DNA from: CAWUIH01 sp963922495 | Lineage (GTDB): Bacteria; Pseudomonadota; Gammaproteobacteria; Coxiellales; Coxiellaceae | Length of the DNA stretch: 8,395 nt | NCBI GenBank assembly: GCA_963922495.1 | Contig: CAWUIH010000066.1 | Coordinates: forward strand, 1-8,395 | Reading direction: 5' to 3' | Part shown: one piece after another, positions 1 through 7,314 of the stretch | Layout of the letters: each line of letters begins with the position of its first letter | Position numbering within the stretch: the first letter of the stretch is position 1 | Position numbers and translations under genes: made by a program | The notes under the pieces: generated by a model | Database searches by the model: none | Seen by the model: the letters and a program-made list of their open reading frames with translations, nothing else | Told to the model about the DNA's origin: nothing

Positions 1-408
1 GTCAACATTAAGTTGCCGCGCTAGCATACGAACCGCAGGTGTTGCCTTGGGGCGTTTTGAATTTATTGGTGATTTAGGCTTAACACCCGTGGCGGATTCT
101 TCAAGTATCTCGTCAGATTCTTCAATTTCTCCGACAACCGTGCCGGATTCTTTGATTGCAATGGGGCGTTCTGCTTTTCCTATAAAACCGATCAATGGCT
201 CAGCAGTAATAATCGTGTCACCAACTTTCCCAAATAGTTTTTCGACGGTGCCGTCATAGGGTGCTGGTACGTCAACGAGTGCTTTAGCAGTTTCCATTGC
301 GACCATTGGTTGATCGATCTTCACTTCCTCGCCGACCTTCACATACCATTCTCGAATGATAGCGTCTGGCAAGCCTTCACCTAAATCGGGCAGTTTAAAA
401 ATTTTCAT
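1..408 (-). CDS. Dihydrolipoamide acyltransferase (E2) of a 2-oxo acid dehydrogenase complex, N-terminal part (pdhC/bkdB-like)
   Basis: E2 core subunit that carries the acyl group from E1 to CoA on a swinging lipoyl arm. Only 136 residues are in the window; the gene runs off the left edge. Residues 1-80 form a single lipoyl domain, beginning MKIFKLPDLGEGL, with the lipoylated lysine expected at K42 in METAKA. A Glu-rich linker (about 90-110) follows, then the start of the E1/E3-binding peripheral domain at about residue 121 (KATPAVRMLARQLNVD). The linker is not the long Ala/Pro-rich type of classical PDH E2. The catalytic acyltransferase domain is outside the window. The start ATG overlaps the E1 beta stop (ATGA), and a TGGAG Shine-Dalgarno lies 6 nt upstream, so translation is probably coupled. 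Family is sure; whether the substrate is pyruvate or branched-chain oxo acids is not settled. Confidence 0.93.
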   Translation of the reverse strand, partial: MKIFKLPDLGEGLPDAIIREWYVKVGEEVKIDQPMVAMETAKALVDVPAPYDGTVEKLFGKVGDTIITAEPLIGFIGKAERPIAIKESGTVVGEIEESDEILEESATGVKPKSPINSKRPKATPAVRMLARQLNVD

Positions 409-1385
409 GCGTACTCCAATACTTCTTGCACGGCGTTCATGATACGATTTTCGCTCGGCATGTAATACTTTTCAGCTTTGAAATAAGGCATCACTGTATC
501 AAATCCTGTCACTCGTTTGATCGGTGCCAGTAGGAACAGTAAACCGTGTTCAGTAATTTCCGCAGCGATTTCTGCGCCAACACCCCCCGTACGTGCGGCT
601 TCATGGATGATCACGCAACGTCCAGTTTTTTCGATCGACTGTAAAATAGTATCCATATCCAGCGGCTTGATGGTGGCAACGTCGATAACTTCTGCACTAA
701 TGTGTTGTGTAGCGAGCCTTTTAGCGACGTTCAACGTTTCTTTAATCATCGCACCCCAGGTGATTAAGGTTAAGTCGTCGCCCTCACGCAACACGAATGC
801 ACGATCTAAAGGCAGTGCGTTTCCATCGTCAGCCACTTCTTGTTTGACGTGGCGATAAATTCTTTTGGGTTCTAAAAAAATCACTGGATCGGGATTGCGG
901 ATCGCAGCAAGCAGTAAACCGTAAGCGCGTGCTGGTGAGGAGGGGATAACCACGCGTAGGCCGGGAATGTGTGCAAACAATGCTTCAGTGCTTTCAGAGT
1001 GATGCTCTGGAGCGTGGATGCCGCCACCGTAGGGTGCTCGAAAAACTGCAGGACAATGTAAGCGACCACGGGTTCGATTTCGTAGCCGTGCAGCATGGCT
1101 GATGATGTGATCCAAGGCAGAATAAATAAATCCCATAAATTGAAATTCGGCAACCGGCTTTAATCCGTGTGCTGCCATACCGATCGACATTCCTGCAATC
1201 ATACTTTCAGCTAGTGGTGTGTCTAAGACTCGCTCTGGTCCAAATTGTTCAAGTAATCCTACGGTGGCTCTAAATACGCCACCATTTACGGCGACATCCT
1301 CACCGAAGACAATCACTGAATCGTCATGTTGCATCTCATAGATGAGCGCTTGATTGACGGCTTCAATTAAGGTGATTTTGCTCAT
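405..1385 (-). CDS. E1 beta subunit of a thiamine-diphosphate 2-oxo acid dehydrogenase (pdhB/bkdA2-like)
   Basis: Beta chain of the heterotetrameric E1 that decarboxylates a 2-oxo acid with thiamine diphosphate and passes the acyl group to E2 lipoate. At 326 residues it has the normal family length. Visible hallmarks are GEDVAVNGGVFRAT (28-41), DTPLAES with the cofactor-activating glutamate at about E60, the EHHSES histidine region (127-132), PGLRVVIPSSP (141-151) and a C-terminal transketolase-like domain (about 200-326). Many stretches recall Gram-positive PdhB (GGVF, GFIY, HSES), while FLEPKRIYR also fits branched-chain E1 beta. It lies between E1 alpha and E2 with 4-nt ATGA overlaps on both sides, and a GAGG Shine-Dalgarno precedes its ATG inside the end of E1 alpha. 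The family call is firm; the substrate is open. Confidence 0.93.
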   Translation of the reverse strand: MSKITLIEAVNQALIYEMQHDDSVIVFGEDVAVNGGVFRATVGLLEQFGPERVLDTPLAESMIAGMSIGMAAHGLKPVAEFQFMGFIYSALDHIISHAARLRNRTRGRLHCPAVFRAPYGGGIHAPEHHSESTEALFAHIPGLRVVIPSSPARAYGLLLAAIRNPDPVIFLEPKRIYRHVKQEVADDGNALPLDRAFVLREGDDLTLITWGAMIKETLNVAKRLATQHISAEVIDVATIKPLDMDTILQSIEKTGRCVIIHEAARTGGVGAEIAAEITEHGLLFLLAPIKRVTGFDTVMPYFKAEKYYMPSENRIMNAVQEVLEYA

Positions 1386-2455
1386 GACGATGCCTCATCA
1401 CGCTGGCGCTGTAAATTCTTTGGTAGAGTTGCATACATGTAATCAAACATGTCAGTAATTTGTGCTGGTTGTAGCGACAAATACTCAGCCACTGCAGCAT
1501 CAACTTCCTTGGCTAGTTGTTGTTGTAATTGTTTTTCTTTATTGCGTGACCACAGTCCCTCAGCTTCAAGGTAATGGCCTAGACGTGCGATAGGTTCTTT
1601 TTTTTGTGCTTGTTGCAGTGCGTTCTTAGGGACGTAGCGTGAAGCATCGTCGGCAGTGGTGTGATCACTCAGGCGATAGGTTTTTGCCTCAATCAGTGTC
1701 GGACCACCCCCTTGACGCGCTTTTTCCATGGCTTTTGAAACAGCATAGTACACAGCAATGACGTCATTACCATCGACTTGCCAGCCGTTAAAGCCAGCGG
1801 CGATAGCTTTTTGTGCGAAGGTTTTGCAATGGGTTTGATGCTCACTAGCAACGGAAATCGCCCATTGGTTGTTGTTTATCACAAATACAACCGGAAGATT
1901 CCAGCAGCCAGCCAGGTTTAGTGCCTCATAAAAATCACCTTTTGAGGTGCCGCCCTCACCAATAGAAGTGAGTACTGCTTGGGGTTGTTTGCGGTATTTC
2001 AGTGCATATGCAACGCCAGTAGCATGGAGTAGTTGGCTTGCAATCGGAACGGCGATCGGGAAATCGTGCTGGGCTTGTGGTGTAGAAAAATCGCTGCCAC
2101 GTTCGTCTCCACCCCAGTAAGATAAAAATTCACTTATTTTAACGCCGCGTGATAAAAAAACCCCTTGGTCTCGATAGTATGGGCAAAAAACATCTTTTGC
2201 TTGTAGTGTGTTTCCCATGCCAATACTGACGGCTTCTTGACCGCGAGCAGAAGGGTAGGTTCCCATCTTTCCAGTGCGTTGCATATTGACTGCTTTGCGG
2301 TCCAGTTGATGAGTTAGAGACATTTGCCGATAGAATGTTAATAGTTTTTCAGCGGTGATGTTTTCTGGTAAGGATTGAGTAAGCTGACTGTGTTCATTTA
2401 AAAATTGTAAATGCTGAACAGCAAAACTAGCTATTGTGGTTGTTTTGGGGCTCAT
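1382..2455 (-). CDS. E1 alpha subunit of a thiamine-diphosphate 2-oxo acid dehydrogenase (pdhA/bkdA1-like)
   Basis: Alpha chain of E1, pairing with the downstream E1 beta. The 357-residue length is normal. The thiamine-diphosphate motif is seen as GEGGTSKGDF (about 166-175) followed by the paired asparagines of VINNNQWAIS (192-201). TYPSARGQEA (66-75) and the active-site loop YRLSDHTTADDASRYV (260-275) are also present. The loop sits between the branched-chain (HHSTSDD) and pyruvate (GPHTMxGDD) forms, while the C-terminus (ITDMFDYMYATLPKNL) recalls Gram-positive PdhA. The gene begins 18 nt after the leucine-dehydrogenase-like gene, with a modest AAGAGA ribosome site, and its stop overlaps the E1 beta start. 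The neighbour that makes branched-chain 2-oxo acids argues for BCKDH activity; the C-terminal resemblance argues for PDH. A dual-substrate enzyme is possible. Confidence 0.92.
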   Translation of the reverse strand: MSPKTTTIASFAVQHLQFLNEHSQLTQSLPENITAEKLLTFYRQMSLTHQLDRKAVNMQRTGKMGTYPSARGQEAVSIGMGNTLQAKDVFCPYYRDQGVFLSRGVKISEFLSYWGGDERGSDFSTPQAQHDFPIAVPIASQLLHATGVAYALKYRKQPQAVLTSIGEGGTSKGDFYEALNLAGCWNLPVVFVINNNQWAISVASEHQTHCKTFAQKAIAAGFNGWQVDGNDVIAVYYAVSKAMEKARQGGGPTLIEAKTYRLSDHTTADDASRYVPKNALQQAQKKEPIARLGHYLEAEGLWSRNKEKQLQQQLAKEVDAAVAEYLSLQPAQITDMFDYMYATLPKNLQRQRDEASS

Positions 2456-2473
2456 TAGTTCTCTTAAATCCTT

Positions 2474-3577
2474 TCATTGGTGGCTTAGCTTTAGTTTTTC
2501 GGCTGCAACTAAAAATGCCACTTCGTTTGTGGGGGAGTCAAGTTGCTTTGCTCGTTCAAATATCAGGGTTAGGCGATCATAGATTTTTTCAATGGATTCA
2601 TCTATTTTGGCAAAGTCAACGCCATCGTGAATGGCAGCGGCTTGAATTAGACCCCCCGCATTAATCACAAAATCAGGTGCGTAAAGTATGTTGCGTTGGT
2701 GTAAATGATGGCCGTATTGCTGGTGAGCGAGTTGATTATTAGCAGCCCCAGCGATAATTTTTGCCTTAACCCGTCCTAATGTACTTCTATTGATAGTACC
2801 ACCAATAGCGCAAGGGGCAAATACGTCGCATTCCACGTCATAAATTTGCTGCTGGTTGTCGGGTGGGTTGCCATGTCGCGGGACTACTTCAACATTGAAT
2901 TCGTTGATGAATCGTTGCAGACGTTGTAAATTGGGTTCGCAGATAATGAGTTTTACGCCCTCGCTATAAAGCAATTTGGCAAGGTGGTAGGCTACGTTGC
3001 CACCTCCCTGAATGGCTACTCTCAAACCATCAAGCTGTGTTCGCCCCAGCTTAAAAGTGACGGCTGCTTGAATACCACGGTATATACCGCGTGCAGTGTA
3101 AGGAGCAGGATTGAGTAATTTCTCATCGCGTTGGGTTGCGCCAATCACATGGGGGGTGCGTTCAGCAACACTTTTCATATCCTCAGGGTGTGTTCCCATA
3201 TCCATTGCAGTGACGTAACGCCCATTGAATTGATCTACAAAGTCGCCAAAGGCATGAAATAGTTCGGAACGATTGTAAGGATTTTTAGGTCGAATGACGA
3301 CGGCTTTACCGCCACCGTGAGCTAAATCGCTGGCTGCGGCCTTCATTGTCATGCCGTGAGCTAAGCGTAACGCATCTTTAAGTGCCAAATCATGACCGGG
3401 ATAGGAAATGAATCGACAACCACCAATCGCTGAACCCAGTGTGTCGTTGTTAATGACGACGATTGCTTGTAAACCGGTTTTGGGGTCGTTTTTGGTGTGT
3501 ATCTCATGTGTTCCAAGCTGTTTTGCATATCGCATCAAGGCATGGTGAGAATAATATTTTTTTAGATTCGCTTTCAT
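2474..3577 (-). CDS. Glu/Leu/Phe/Val dehydrogenase, leucine dehydrogenase type
   Basis: NAD-dependent oxidative deaminase converting leucine, valine or isoleucine to the 2-oxo acid plus ammonia, in the cytosol. The 367 residues match leucine dehydrogenase length and are shorter than glutamate dehydrogenases. The substrate half shows GLQAIVVINNDTLGSAIGG (35-53), GMTMKAA with K79, and HGGGKAVVI with the catalytic lysine at about K91, then GRYVTAMDMGT (about 119-129) with the conserved aspartate. The Rossmann half carries AIQGGGNVA (about 188-196) and an acidic residue (CEPN) at the end of the second strand, consistent with NAD. CDVFAPCAIGGTIN and AGAANNQLA are classic for the subfamily. No clear Shine-Dalgarno precedes M1; M15 (position 3535) aligns better with the N-terminus of Bacillus enzymes and is an alternative start, also without a good ribosome site. 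It heads the operon with E1 alpha, E1 beta and E2, linking deamination to oxo acid oxidation. Confidence 0.9.
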   Translation of the reverse strand: MKANLKKYYSHHALMRYAKQLGTHEIHTKNDPKTGLQAIVVINNDTLGSAIGGCRFISYPGHDLALKDALRLAHGMTMKAAASDLAHGGGKAVVIRPKNPYNRSELFHAFGDFVDQFNGRYVTAMDMGTHPEDMKSVAERTPHVIGATQRDEKLLNPAPYTARGIYRGIQAAVTFKLGRTQLDGLRVAIQGGGNVAYHLAKLLYSEGVKLIICEPNLQRLQRFINEFNVEVVPRHGNPPDNQQQIYDVECDVFAPCAIGGTINRSTLGRVKAKIIAGAANNQLAHQQYGHHLHQRNILYAPDFVINAGGLIQAAAIHDGVDFAKIDESIEKIYDRLTLIFERAKQLDSPTNEVAFLVAAEKLKLSHQ

Positions 3578-3612
3578 GAACAGTCTATTACAGGGGGCTG
3601 CATTAAATTTTT

Positions 3613-3618
3613 ACTATA
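3613..3618 (-). promoter_or_regulatory. Possible -10 box for the leucine dehydrogenase operon
   Basis: On the minus strand this hexamer reads TATAGT (one mismatch to TATAAT), about 36 nt upstream of the ldh ATG at 3577. No convincing -35 element is seen 16-18 nt further upstream. It lies in the 124-bp divergent spacer shared with the ugpQ gene. Confidence 0.3.
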
Positions 3619-3652
3619 TTGCAGAAAATACAGCACATGTTATCAAGGATTT

Positions 3653-3661
3653 TGCTATTAT
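3653..3661 (+). promoter_or_regulatory. Possible extended -10 promoter for ugpQ
   Basis: The sequence TGCTATTAT contains TATTAT preceded by the TGn extension, 40 nt upstream of the ugpQ ATG. The -35 region is weak, which extended -10 promoters tolerate. A Shine-Dalgarno AGGAAG at 3686-3691 follows, 10 nt before the ATG. Confidence 0.4.
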
Positions 3662-3701
3662 GTAAGTCTAGGGAGTAAAAAATACAGGAAGCGCTATCCT
3701 C

Positions 3702-4442
3702 ATGAACAATGTAGAAAAGTTGCTGGTTCCTAGCGTTATTGCTCACCGTGGCGCCAATCGTTTAGCCCCAGAAAACACTCTCTCAGCGCTTAGGAGAGCC
3801 AAGTCTCAAGGTGCAAATTGGGTCGAATTTGATGTTCGACTAACCAAAGATAGCATTCCGATCGTCTTTCACGATGACGAATTGAGCCGCACTACAAATG
3901 GCAAAGGTTACGTCGGTAGCAGTACATTTCAACATATTCAGGATTTAGACGCCGGTGGCTGGTTTGATAATAGTTATGAAAATGAGCGAATTCCTACTTT
4001 TTATGAATACATTCAATTGGCTGCTGAATTAGGTATGGGTGTGAATATTGAGTTAAAACCGACGGAACGAAGAGTGGAAGAATTGGCGCATATTGTGTCT
4101 CAACAACTGAAGCAATTATGGCCAGCCTATTTACCACGCCCACTCATCTCAAGTTTTTCTTTTCCGTGTATTGCGGCAATGCGCAATCTAAGTGAGAATT
4201 TTTCGTTGGCATTAATTACCTACAGTTGGACGGAAGATTGGAAAACACTTATGGAAAGATACCAGTGTAGCGCGCTGCATGTGAATTACAAAACCCTATC
4301 GCCTGAGCGGATTCGTGTAGTTAAAAAAGCGGGTTATCATTTATTGGCTTACACGGTGAATGATAGGCAAGTTGCTGATAATTTAATTTCTCAAGGTTTA
4401 GATGCCATATTCACGGATAATCATGTGTTATATTCACAATAA
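3702..4442 (+). CDS. ugpQ: Glycerophosphodiester phosphodiesterase, cytoplasmic UgpQ type
   Basis: Hydrolyses glycerophosphodiesters (deacylated phospholipid head groups) to glycerol-3-phosphate and an alcohol. The 246 residues match E. coli UgpQ (about 247). The N-terminal signature IAHRGANRLAPENTLSAL holds the catalytic H15 and R16; EFD (42-44) supplies metal ligands; FHDDELSRTTNG holds the second catalytic histidine (H57); and NIELKP (about 115-120) gives the remaining glutamate and lysine. The C-terminal half keeps UgpQ-like features: PLISSF, ALHVNYKTL, LLAYTVND and the final IFTDN. No signal peptide is visible, so it is cytoplasmic, unlike periplasmic GlpQ. It stands alone, without the ugpBAEC transporter nearby, so it probably recycles lipid head groups rather than serving phosphate uptake. 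Its end overlaps the convergent methyltransferase gene by 9 nt. Confidence 0.92.
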   Translation: MNNVEKLLVPSVIAHRGANRLAPENTLSALRRAKSQGANWVEFDVRLTKDSIPIVFHDDELSRTTNGKGYVGSSTFQHIQDLDAGGWFDNSYENERIPTFYEYIQLAAELGMGVNIELKPTERRVEELAHIVSQQLKQLWPAYLPRPLISSFSFPCIAAMRNLSENFSLALITYSWTEDWKTLMERYQCSALHVNYKTLSPERIRVVKKAGYHLLAYTVNDRQVADNLISQGLDAIFTDNHVLYSQ

Positions 4443-5111
4443 ATTCTCAATGAGCCGGCGTGAAACGCTGTTTAAATAATATTTTGCAATTAATGTCTGC
4501 TGTTGTTGGGTTGATAGATCGCCATTTTGTTGCAGTAAATTGCGTTTTCGAGAACTCATGGAAAAAATACTAATTGCCGCAGAGACCGATAAATTTAAAC
4601 TTTCTGACATGCCCACCATCGGTATTTGAAATAAGATATCGCTGGCTGCGAGTGCTTCATCAGATAAGCCTCGTTGCTCGTTACCAATTAGAATACAAAT
4701 TGGCGTTTTAACGGCCACTTCAGAAATGCTATTTTTGGCTTGCATGATACCACCGGCTAATGCGAGGTTTTGTTTTTCAATATGTTTTAAGAAAATCGCA
4801 AAACTTTCGTAAAAGTGAACGTCAACCCAATAAATCGCTCCTTGTGTAATGCCACGGGCGTATTTTGCGTCGGCTTCTGGGGTTATAATGTGTACATTTG
4901 AGATACCAAATGCTTCAGCAGTACGCACACATGCTAACGCATTATTAATATCTGCAGGAGCTTCGATAGCCAGTTGAATACTATGTAAGCGATTTTTGAT
5001 GACAGCAACAATGCGCTGTTTGCGTTTTTCGCTGACGTAAGGTTCTAGGGTATCGATAATTTCTGTGCTGGTATATTTTTCAAAAATATTCTTCAATGAC
5101 TTATGTTTCAT
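4434..5111 (-). CDS. trmH: TrmH/SpoU-family RNA 2'-O-ribose methyltransferase
   Basis: SPOUT-fold methyltransferase using S-adenosylmethionine; TrmH itself methylates the ribose of G18 in tRNA. The 225 residues, with N- and C-terminal helical extensions around the knotted core, fit TrmH (E. coli 229). Motif 1 is NALACVRTAEAFG with N57 and the catalytic R63, motif 2 is ILIGNEQRGLS (about 140-150) with E145, and motif 3 is IPMVGMSESLNLSVSAAI (163-180), closely matching TrmH IPMxGMxQSLNVSVA. The segment just before motif 1 is APADIN, where E. coli and Thermus TrmH have HKPHN, so tRNA specificity is less certain than the family. The gene converges with ugpQ (9-nt overlap) and diverges from ribD. 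No Shine-Dalgarno is visible; a TATAAT box ends only 8 nt before the ATG (see separate entry). Confidence 0.85.
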   Translation of the reverse strand: MKHKSLKNIFEKYTSTEIIDTLEPYVSEKRKQRIVAVIKNRLHSIQLAIEAPADINNALACVRTAEAFGISNVHIITPEADAKYARGITQGAIYWVDVHFYESFAIFLKHIEKQNLALAGGIMQAKNSISEVAVKTPICILIGNEQRGLSDEALAASDILFQIPMVGMSESLNLSVSAAISIFSMSSRKRNLLQQNGDLSTQQQQTLIAKYYLNSVSRRLIENLL

Positions 5112-5119
5112 ATTGTCAA

Positions 5120-5125
5120 ATTATA
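5120..5125 (-). promoter_or_regulatory. Perfect -10 box next to the trmH start, suggesting a leaderless or near-leaderless mRNA
   Basis: Read on the minus strand the hexamer is TATAAT. A start of transcription about 7 nt downstream would fall at about 5112-5114, at or 1-3 nt before the ATG at 5111. The -35 region is not convincing (GTGCCT at 17-nt spacing). The box lies in a 55-bp divergent spacer shared with ribD. Confidence 0.4.
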
Positions 5126-5166
5126 GTGCATTAGTGGCTGTAAGGCACGAGCTTTGATATGCTTTT

Positions 5167-6228
5167 ATGATCATGTCAAACCATTATATTTTCTTGAAAC
5201 AAGCACTTGAATTGGCACAAGCTCGTCGAGGATTCTGTGCTCCTAATCCTGCGGTGGGGGCGGTGGTGGTTAAAGACGGAACTGTAATTGCATCAGGCGC
5301 GCATCAAGCCAGTGGTCAACCACACGCTGAAGTTATAGCATTAGAATCACTGCCAGATGCCTGCGACGCGACATTGTATGTGACACTGGAACCTTGCTGT
5401 CACTGGGGGAAAACTCCGCCGTGTACCGATTTAATTATTGCAAAAAACATCAAGCAGGTTTTTTTTGGATTTAAGGATCCTAATCCGGATGTGAATGGTG
5501 GAGGAGAATCACAGTTGTCGACGGCGGGAATTTTGTGTCAACAGCTTGAGCTACCCGAAATTAATAATTTTTATCGCAGCTATCGTTATTGGTTGGAGCA
5601 TCATCGTCCCTTCGTAACTGCCAAAATAGCGTTAAGTTTGGATGGAAAAATAGCGAGTAAAAATGGTCGCCCAGTGGCAATCACCGGTTCGGAATTAAAA
5701 CAATATACTCACATTTGTCGTAAGCACAGCGATGCTATTTTAACGACTGTCACTACTATTTTATTTGATGATCCGCAGTTAAACGTTCGCTTGGGAAACG
5801 AAGTTATCAAAAAACCGCTTTATATTTTAGATTCTGATTTACGATTGCCAAAAAACGCTACAATTTTTAAAACCGCGAAAAGTATCACGGTATTTCATAA
5901 AAACACACTGACCCAAAAAACAAATGCTGCATGGAGCCAACTTAAATATTATGGCGTTTCATTTGATGAACAGGGTTTAAACTTGTTTGAAGTATTAACG
6001 TTGATAGGCGATGATGGTGTGCATGATTGTTGGGTTGAAGCAGGCGCACGGTGTTTTGAAGCATTTCTCAATCAACAATTAATTAATCGAGGTCTGCTAT
6101 ACGTCGCACCTAAAATTCTTGGTAGTGAGGCCATGAATTCTTTTAAAGCCGCATTTGATTTTTCTGAACACGGTAGTGTCTCGTGGCGATTCATGGGCGG
6201 TGATGCCATTTGCGACGTGCAATTTTGA
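5167..6228 (+). CDS. ribD: Bifunctional diaminohydroxyphosphoribosylaminopyrimidine deaminase / 5-amino-6-(5-phosphoribosylamino)uracil reductase
   Basis: Carries out the second and third steps of riboflavin synthesis: ring deamination, then NADPH-dependent reduction of the ribose side chain. The 353 residues are close to E. coli RibD (367). The N-terminal deaminase (about 1-145) shows APNPAVGAVVV, the zinc/catalytic HAE (H53, E55) and PCCHWGKTPPC with zinc ligands C77 and C86, then FGFKDPNP. The C-terminal reductase (about 147-353) shows TAKIALSLDGKIA, AITGSE, HSDAILTTVTTILFDDPQL and, near the end, WVEAGARCFEAFLNQQLINR plus YVAPKILG. All key residues appear intact. The start is ATGATCATG; M3 at 5173 is an equally plausible start and neither has a good Shine-Dalgarno. 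The gene is separated from ribE by an opposite-strand gene and has no riboswitch in front of it, so it appears not to be under the FMN control of ribE. Confidence 0.95.
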   Translation: MIMSNHYIFLKQALELAQARRGFCAPNPAVGAVVVKDGTVIASGAHQASGQPHAEVIALESLPDACDATLYVTLEPCCHWGKTPPCTDLIIAKNIKQVFFGFKDPNPDVNGGGESQLSTAGILCQQLELPEINNFYRSYRYWLEHHRPFVTAKIALSLDGKIASKNGRPVAITGSELKQYTHICRKHSDAILTTVTTILFDDPQLNVRLGNEVIKKPLYILDSDLRLPKNATIFKTAKSITVFHKNTLTQKTNAAWSQLKYYGVSFDEQGLNLFEVLTLIGDDGVHDCWVEAGARCFEAFLNQQLINRGLLYVAPKILGSEAMNSFKAAFDFSEHGSVSWRFMGGDAICDVQF

Positions 6229-6259
6229 TTTGCTGTTTTATCGTCTCATTTTGTTATGG

Positions 6260-7270
6260 CTAATAACTTGAGAGCGGCCAGCAAGTTTTTGTAGATAGCT
6301 CTTCATGTGATTTCATGTTGTTGATAGAATCACGATAGTTACTTATTGACTGCGTAATACTCGGTTTCCAGTTGTGGATTTTTTTTGTAGCATATTTTCC
6401 CAATTGATATAAGCCATACAATGCCAGGAGTGCGATTGCGATAACCGCGATATACTGAACCACTGGCACGGTAGAAATAACCAGTGTGCTAAAAAACAAC
6501 GTCTTTGCCCCAGCTAAGGCGCAAATATTGGTTGTGCTGACTGAGGTTGTAACTGGTGCAGTAACAGCACTGATACATTGAAATACGGATTTTACTTTAT
6601 CACACAATGTATTTTCTATTGGATTTTTTTCTAGTAAAAATTCGATCTTCTCAATACCGAGGCCTCCCAACAAATCATGATGGGGTTGTAAATCTTCTAA
6701 GCCCTCCAGTGACTGAAAACCATTACGGTTAAGCTCCGACATTCCCCAATAGTGAATATTTTGTGGTTGTGTTGGGGTAAGTTGTGATTCGATAAGTTCT
6801 GTTTCGGTGCCCTCAAAGCGCAATTTAAGCAGTTGTGATGGCTCAGATTCAGAGACTAATATCACAATAATTTGGTCTTCGCCATCATCGAGTAGTTGTT
6901 GTAATTTTTGTTTAATCTCGCCATCAATACGAGTTAGTGCAGATAGCGTGTTGGTAACGAGTGTTGCTCTACTTTCTTCACTGAAATTAATTCCCAACTC
7001 CTGTAACCATTCTTTACGTTTTTCTTTTTGATAGCTTTCCTGATTTACTTTGCTATCAAACTTCTTCGCAGATTTTATTTGCTTGTTGACCCACTCTTCC
7101 ATTTCTGGACTTTTTGATGCCACTAATTCATATAGTCTCGGGTGTTCCAGTGCTGCTGTTTTTTGCTTAAATTCTGTTTGTGATTTCAGCCACCGTTTGA
7201 AGTCACCTTCATCATCGGGGGAGGTGTTCATAAGAATATCAAAATTAATAATCAAAGCTGTTTTAGGCAT
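6260..7270 (-). CDS. Unrecognised membrane-anchored protein with a large soluble N-terminal region
   Basis: I do not recognise this 336-residue protein. Residues 1-235 are hydrophilic, charged and probably soluble, with Lys/Glu-rich helical stretches (about 55-95). A hydrophobic pair follows, about 247-266 and 267-290, with little between them, suggesting one long or two hairpin-like membrane segments. A lysine-rich stretch (K292, K296, K297) and a polar C-tail of about 40 residues come next. No N-terminal signal peptide is seen, so insertion is from the C-terminal part. ALIINFDIL (5-13) and IIVILVSESEPSQLLKL (134-150) loosely resemble HAD-type strand motifs, but the expected first aspartate is N9; this is only a hint. 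The gene looks coding: a long open frame, an in-frame stop just upstream of M1, and no competing family in other frames. It converges on ribD (31-bp gap without a visible terminator hairpin) and diverges from the ribE leader. Codon use seems more A+T-rich than that of the operon at the left. A secreted effector or lineage-specific membrane protein is possible. Confidence 0.75.
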   Translation of the reverse strand: MPKTALIINFDILMNTSPDDEGDFKRWLKSQTEFKQKTAALEHPRLYELVASKSPEMEEWVNKQIKSAKKFDSKVNQESYQKEKRKEWLQELGINFSEESRATLVTNTLSALTRIDGEIKQKLQQLLDDGEDQIIVILVSESEPSQLLKLRFEGTETELIESQLTPTQPQNIHYWGMSELNRNGFQSLEGLEDLQPHHDLLGGLGIEKIEFLLEKNPIENTLCDKVKSVFQCISAVTAPVTTSVSTTNICALAGAKTLFFSTLVISTVPVVQYIAVIAIALLALYGLYQLGKYATKKIHNWKPSITQSISNYRDSINNMKSHEELSTKTCWPLSSY

Positions 7271-7308
7271 GACTGTATACTTATATATCTAAATTTATCT
7301 AAAATTTT

Positions 7309-7314
7309 ATTATA
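7309..7314 (-). promoter_or_regulatory. Possible -10 box for the unknown membrane-protein gene
   Basis: The minus strand reads TATAAT, 38 nt upstream of the ATG at 7270, in a very A+T-rich leader. No good -35 hexamer is evident at 16-18 nt spacing, and no clear Shine-Dalgarno precedes the ATG. Confidence 0.35.

Noticed and set aside
517..858. Plus-strand open frame opposite E1 beta, and similar ones at 47-259, 2434-2664, 6807-7031 and 7050-7292
   Set aside because: They are antisense or shifted reading of well-supported genes; the compositions are unlike normal proteins and no ribosome sites are evident.
881..1153. Minus-strand shifted frame inside E1 beta
   Set aside because: It lies entirely within a gene with intact conserved motifs in another frame.
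3598..3624. CTGCA/TGCAG inverted repeat in the ldh-ugpQ spacer
   Set aside because: Only 5 bp with a 17-nt A+T-rich loop; likely chance.
6229..6259. Bidirectional terminator between ribD and the unknown gene
   Set aside because: The 31 bp are T-rich but I find no stem with a U-run on either strand.
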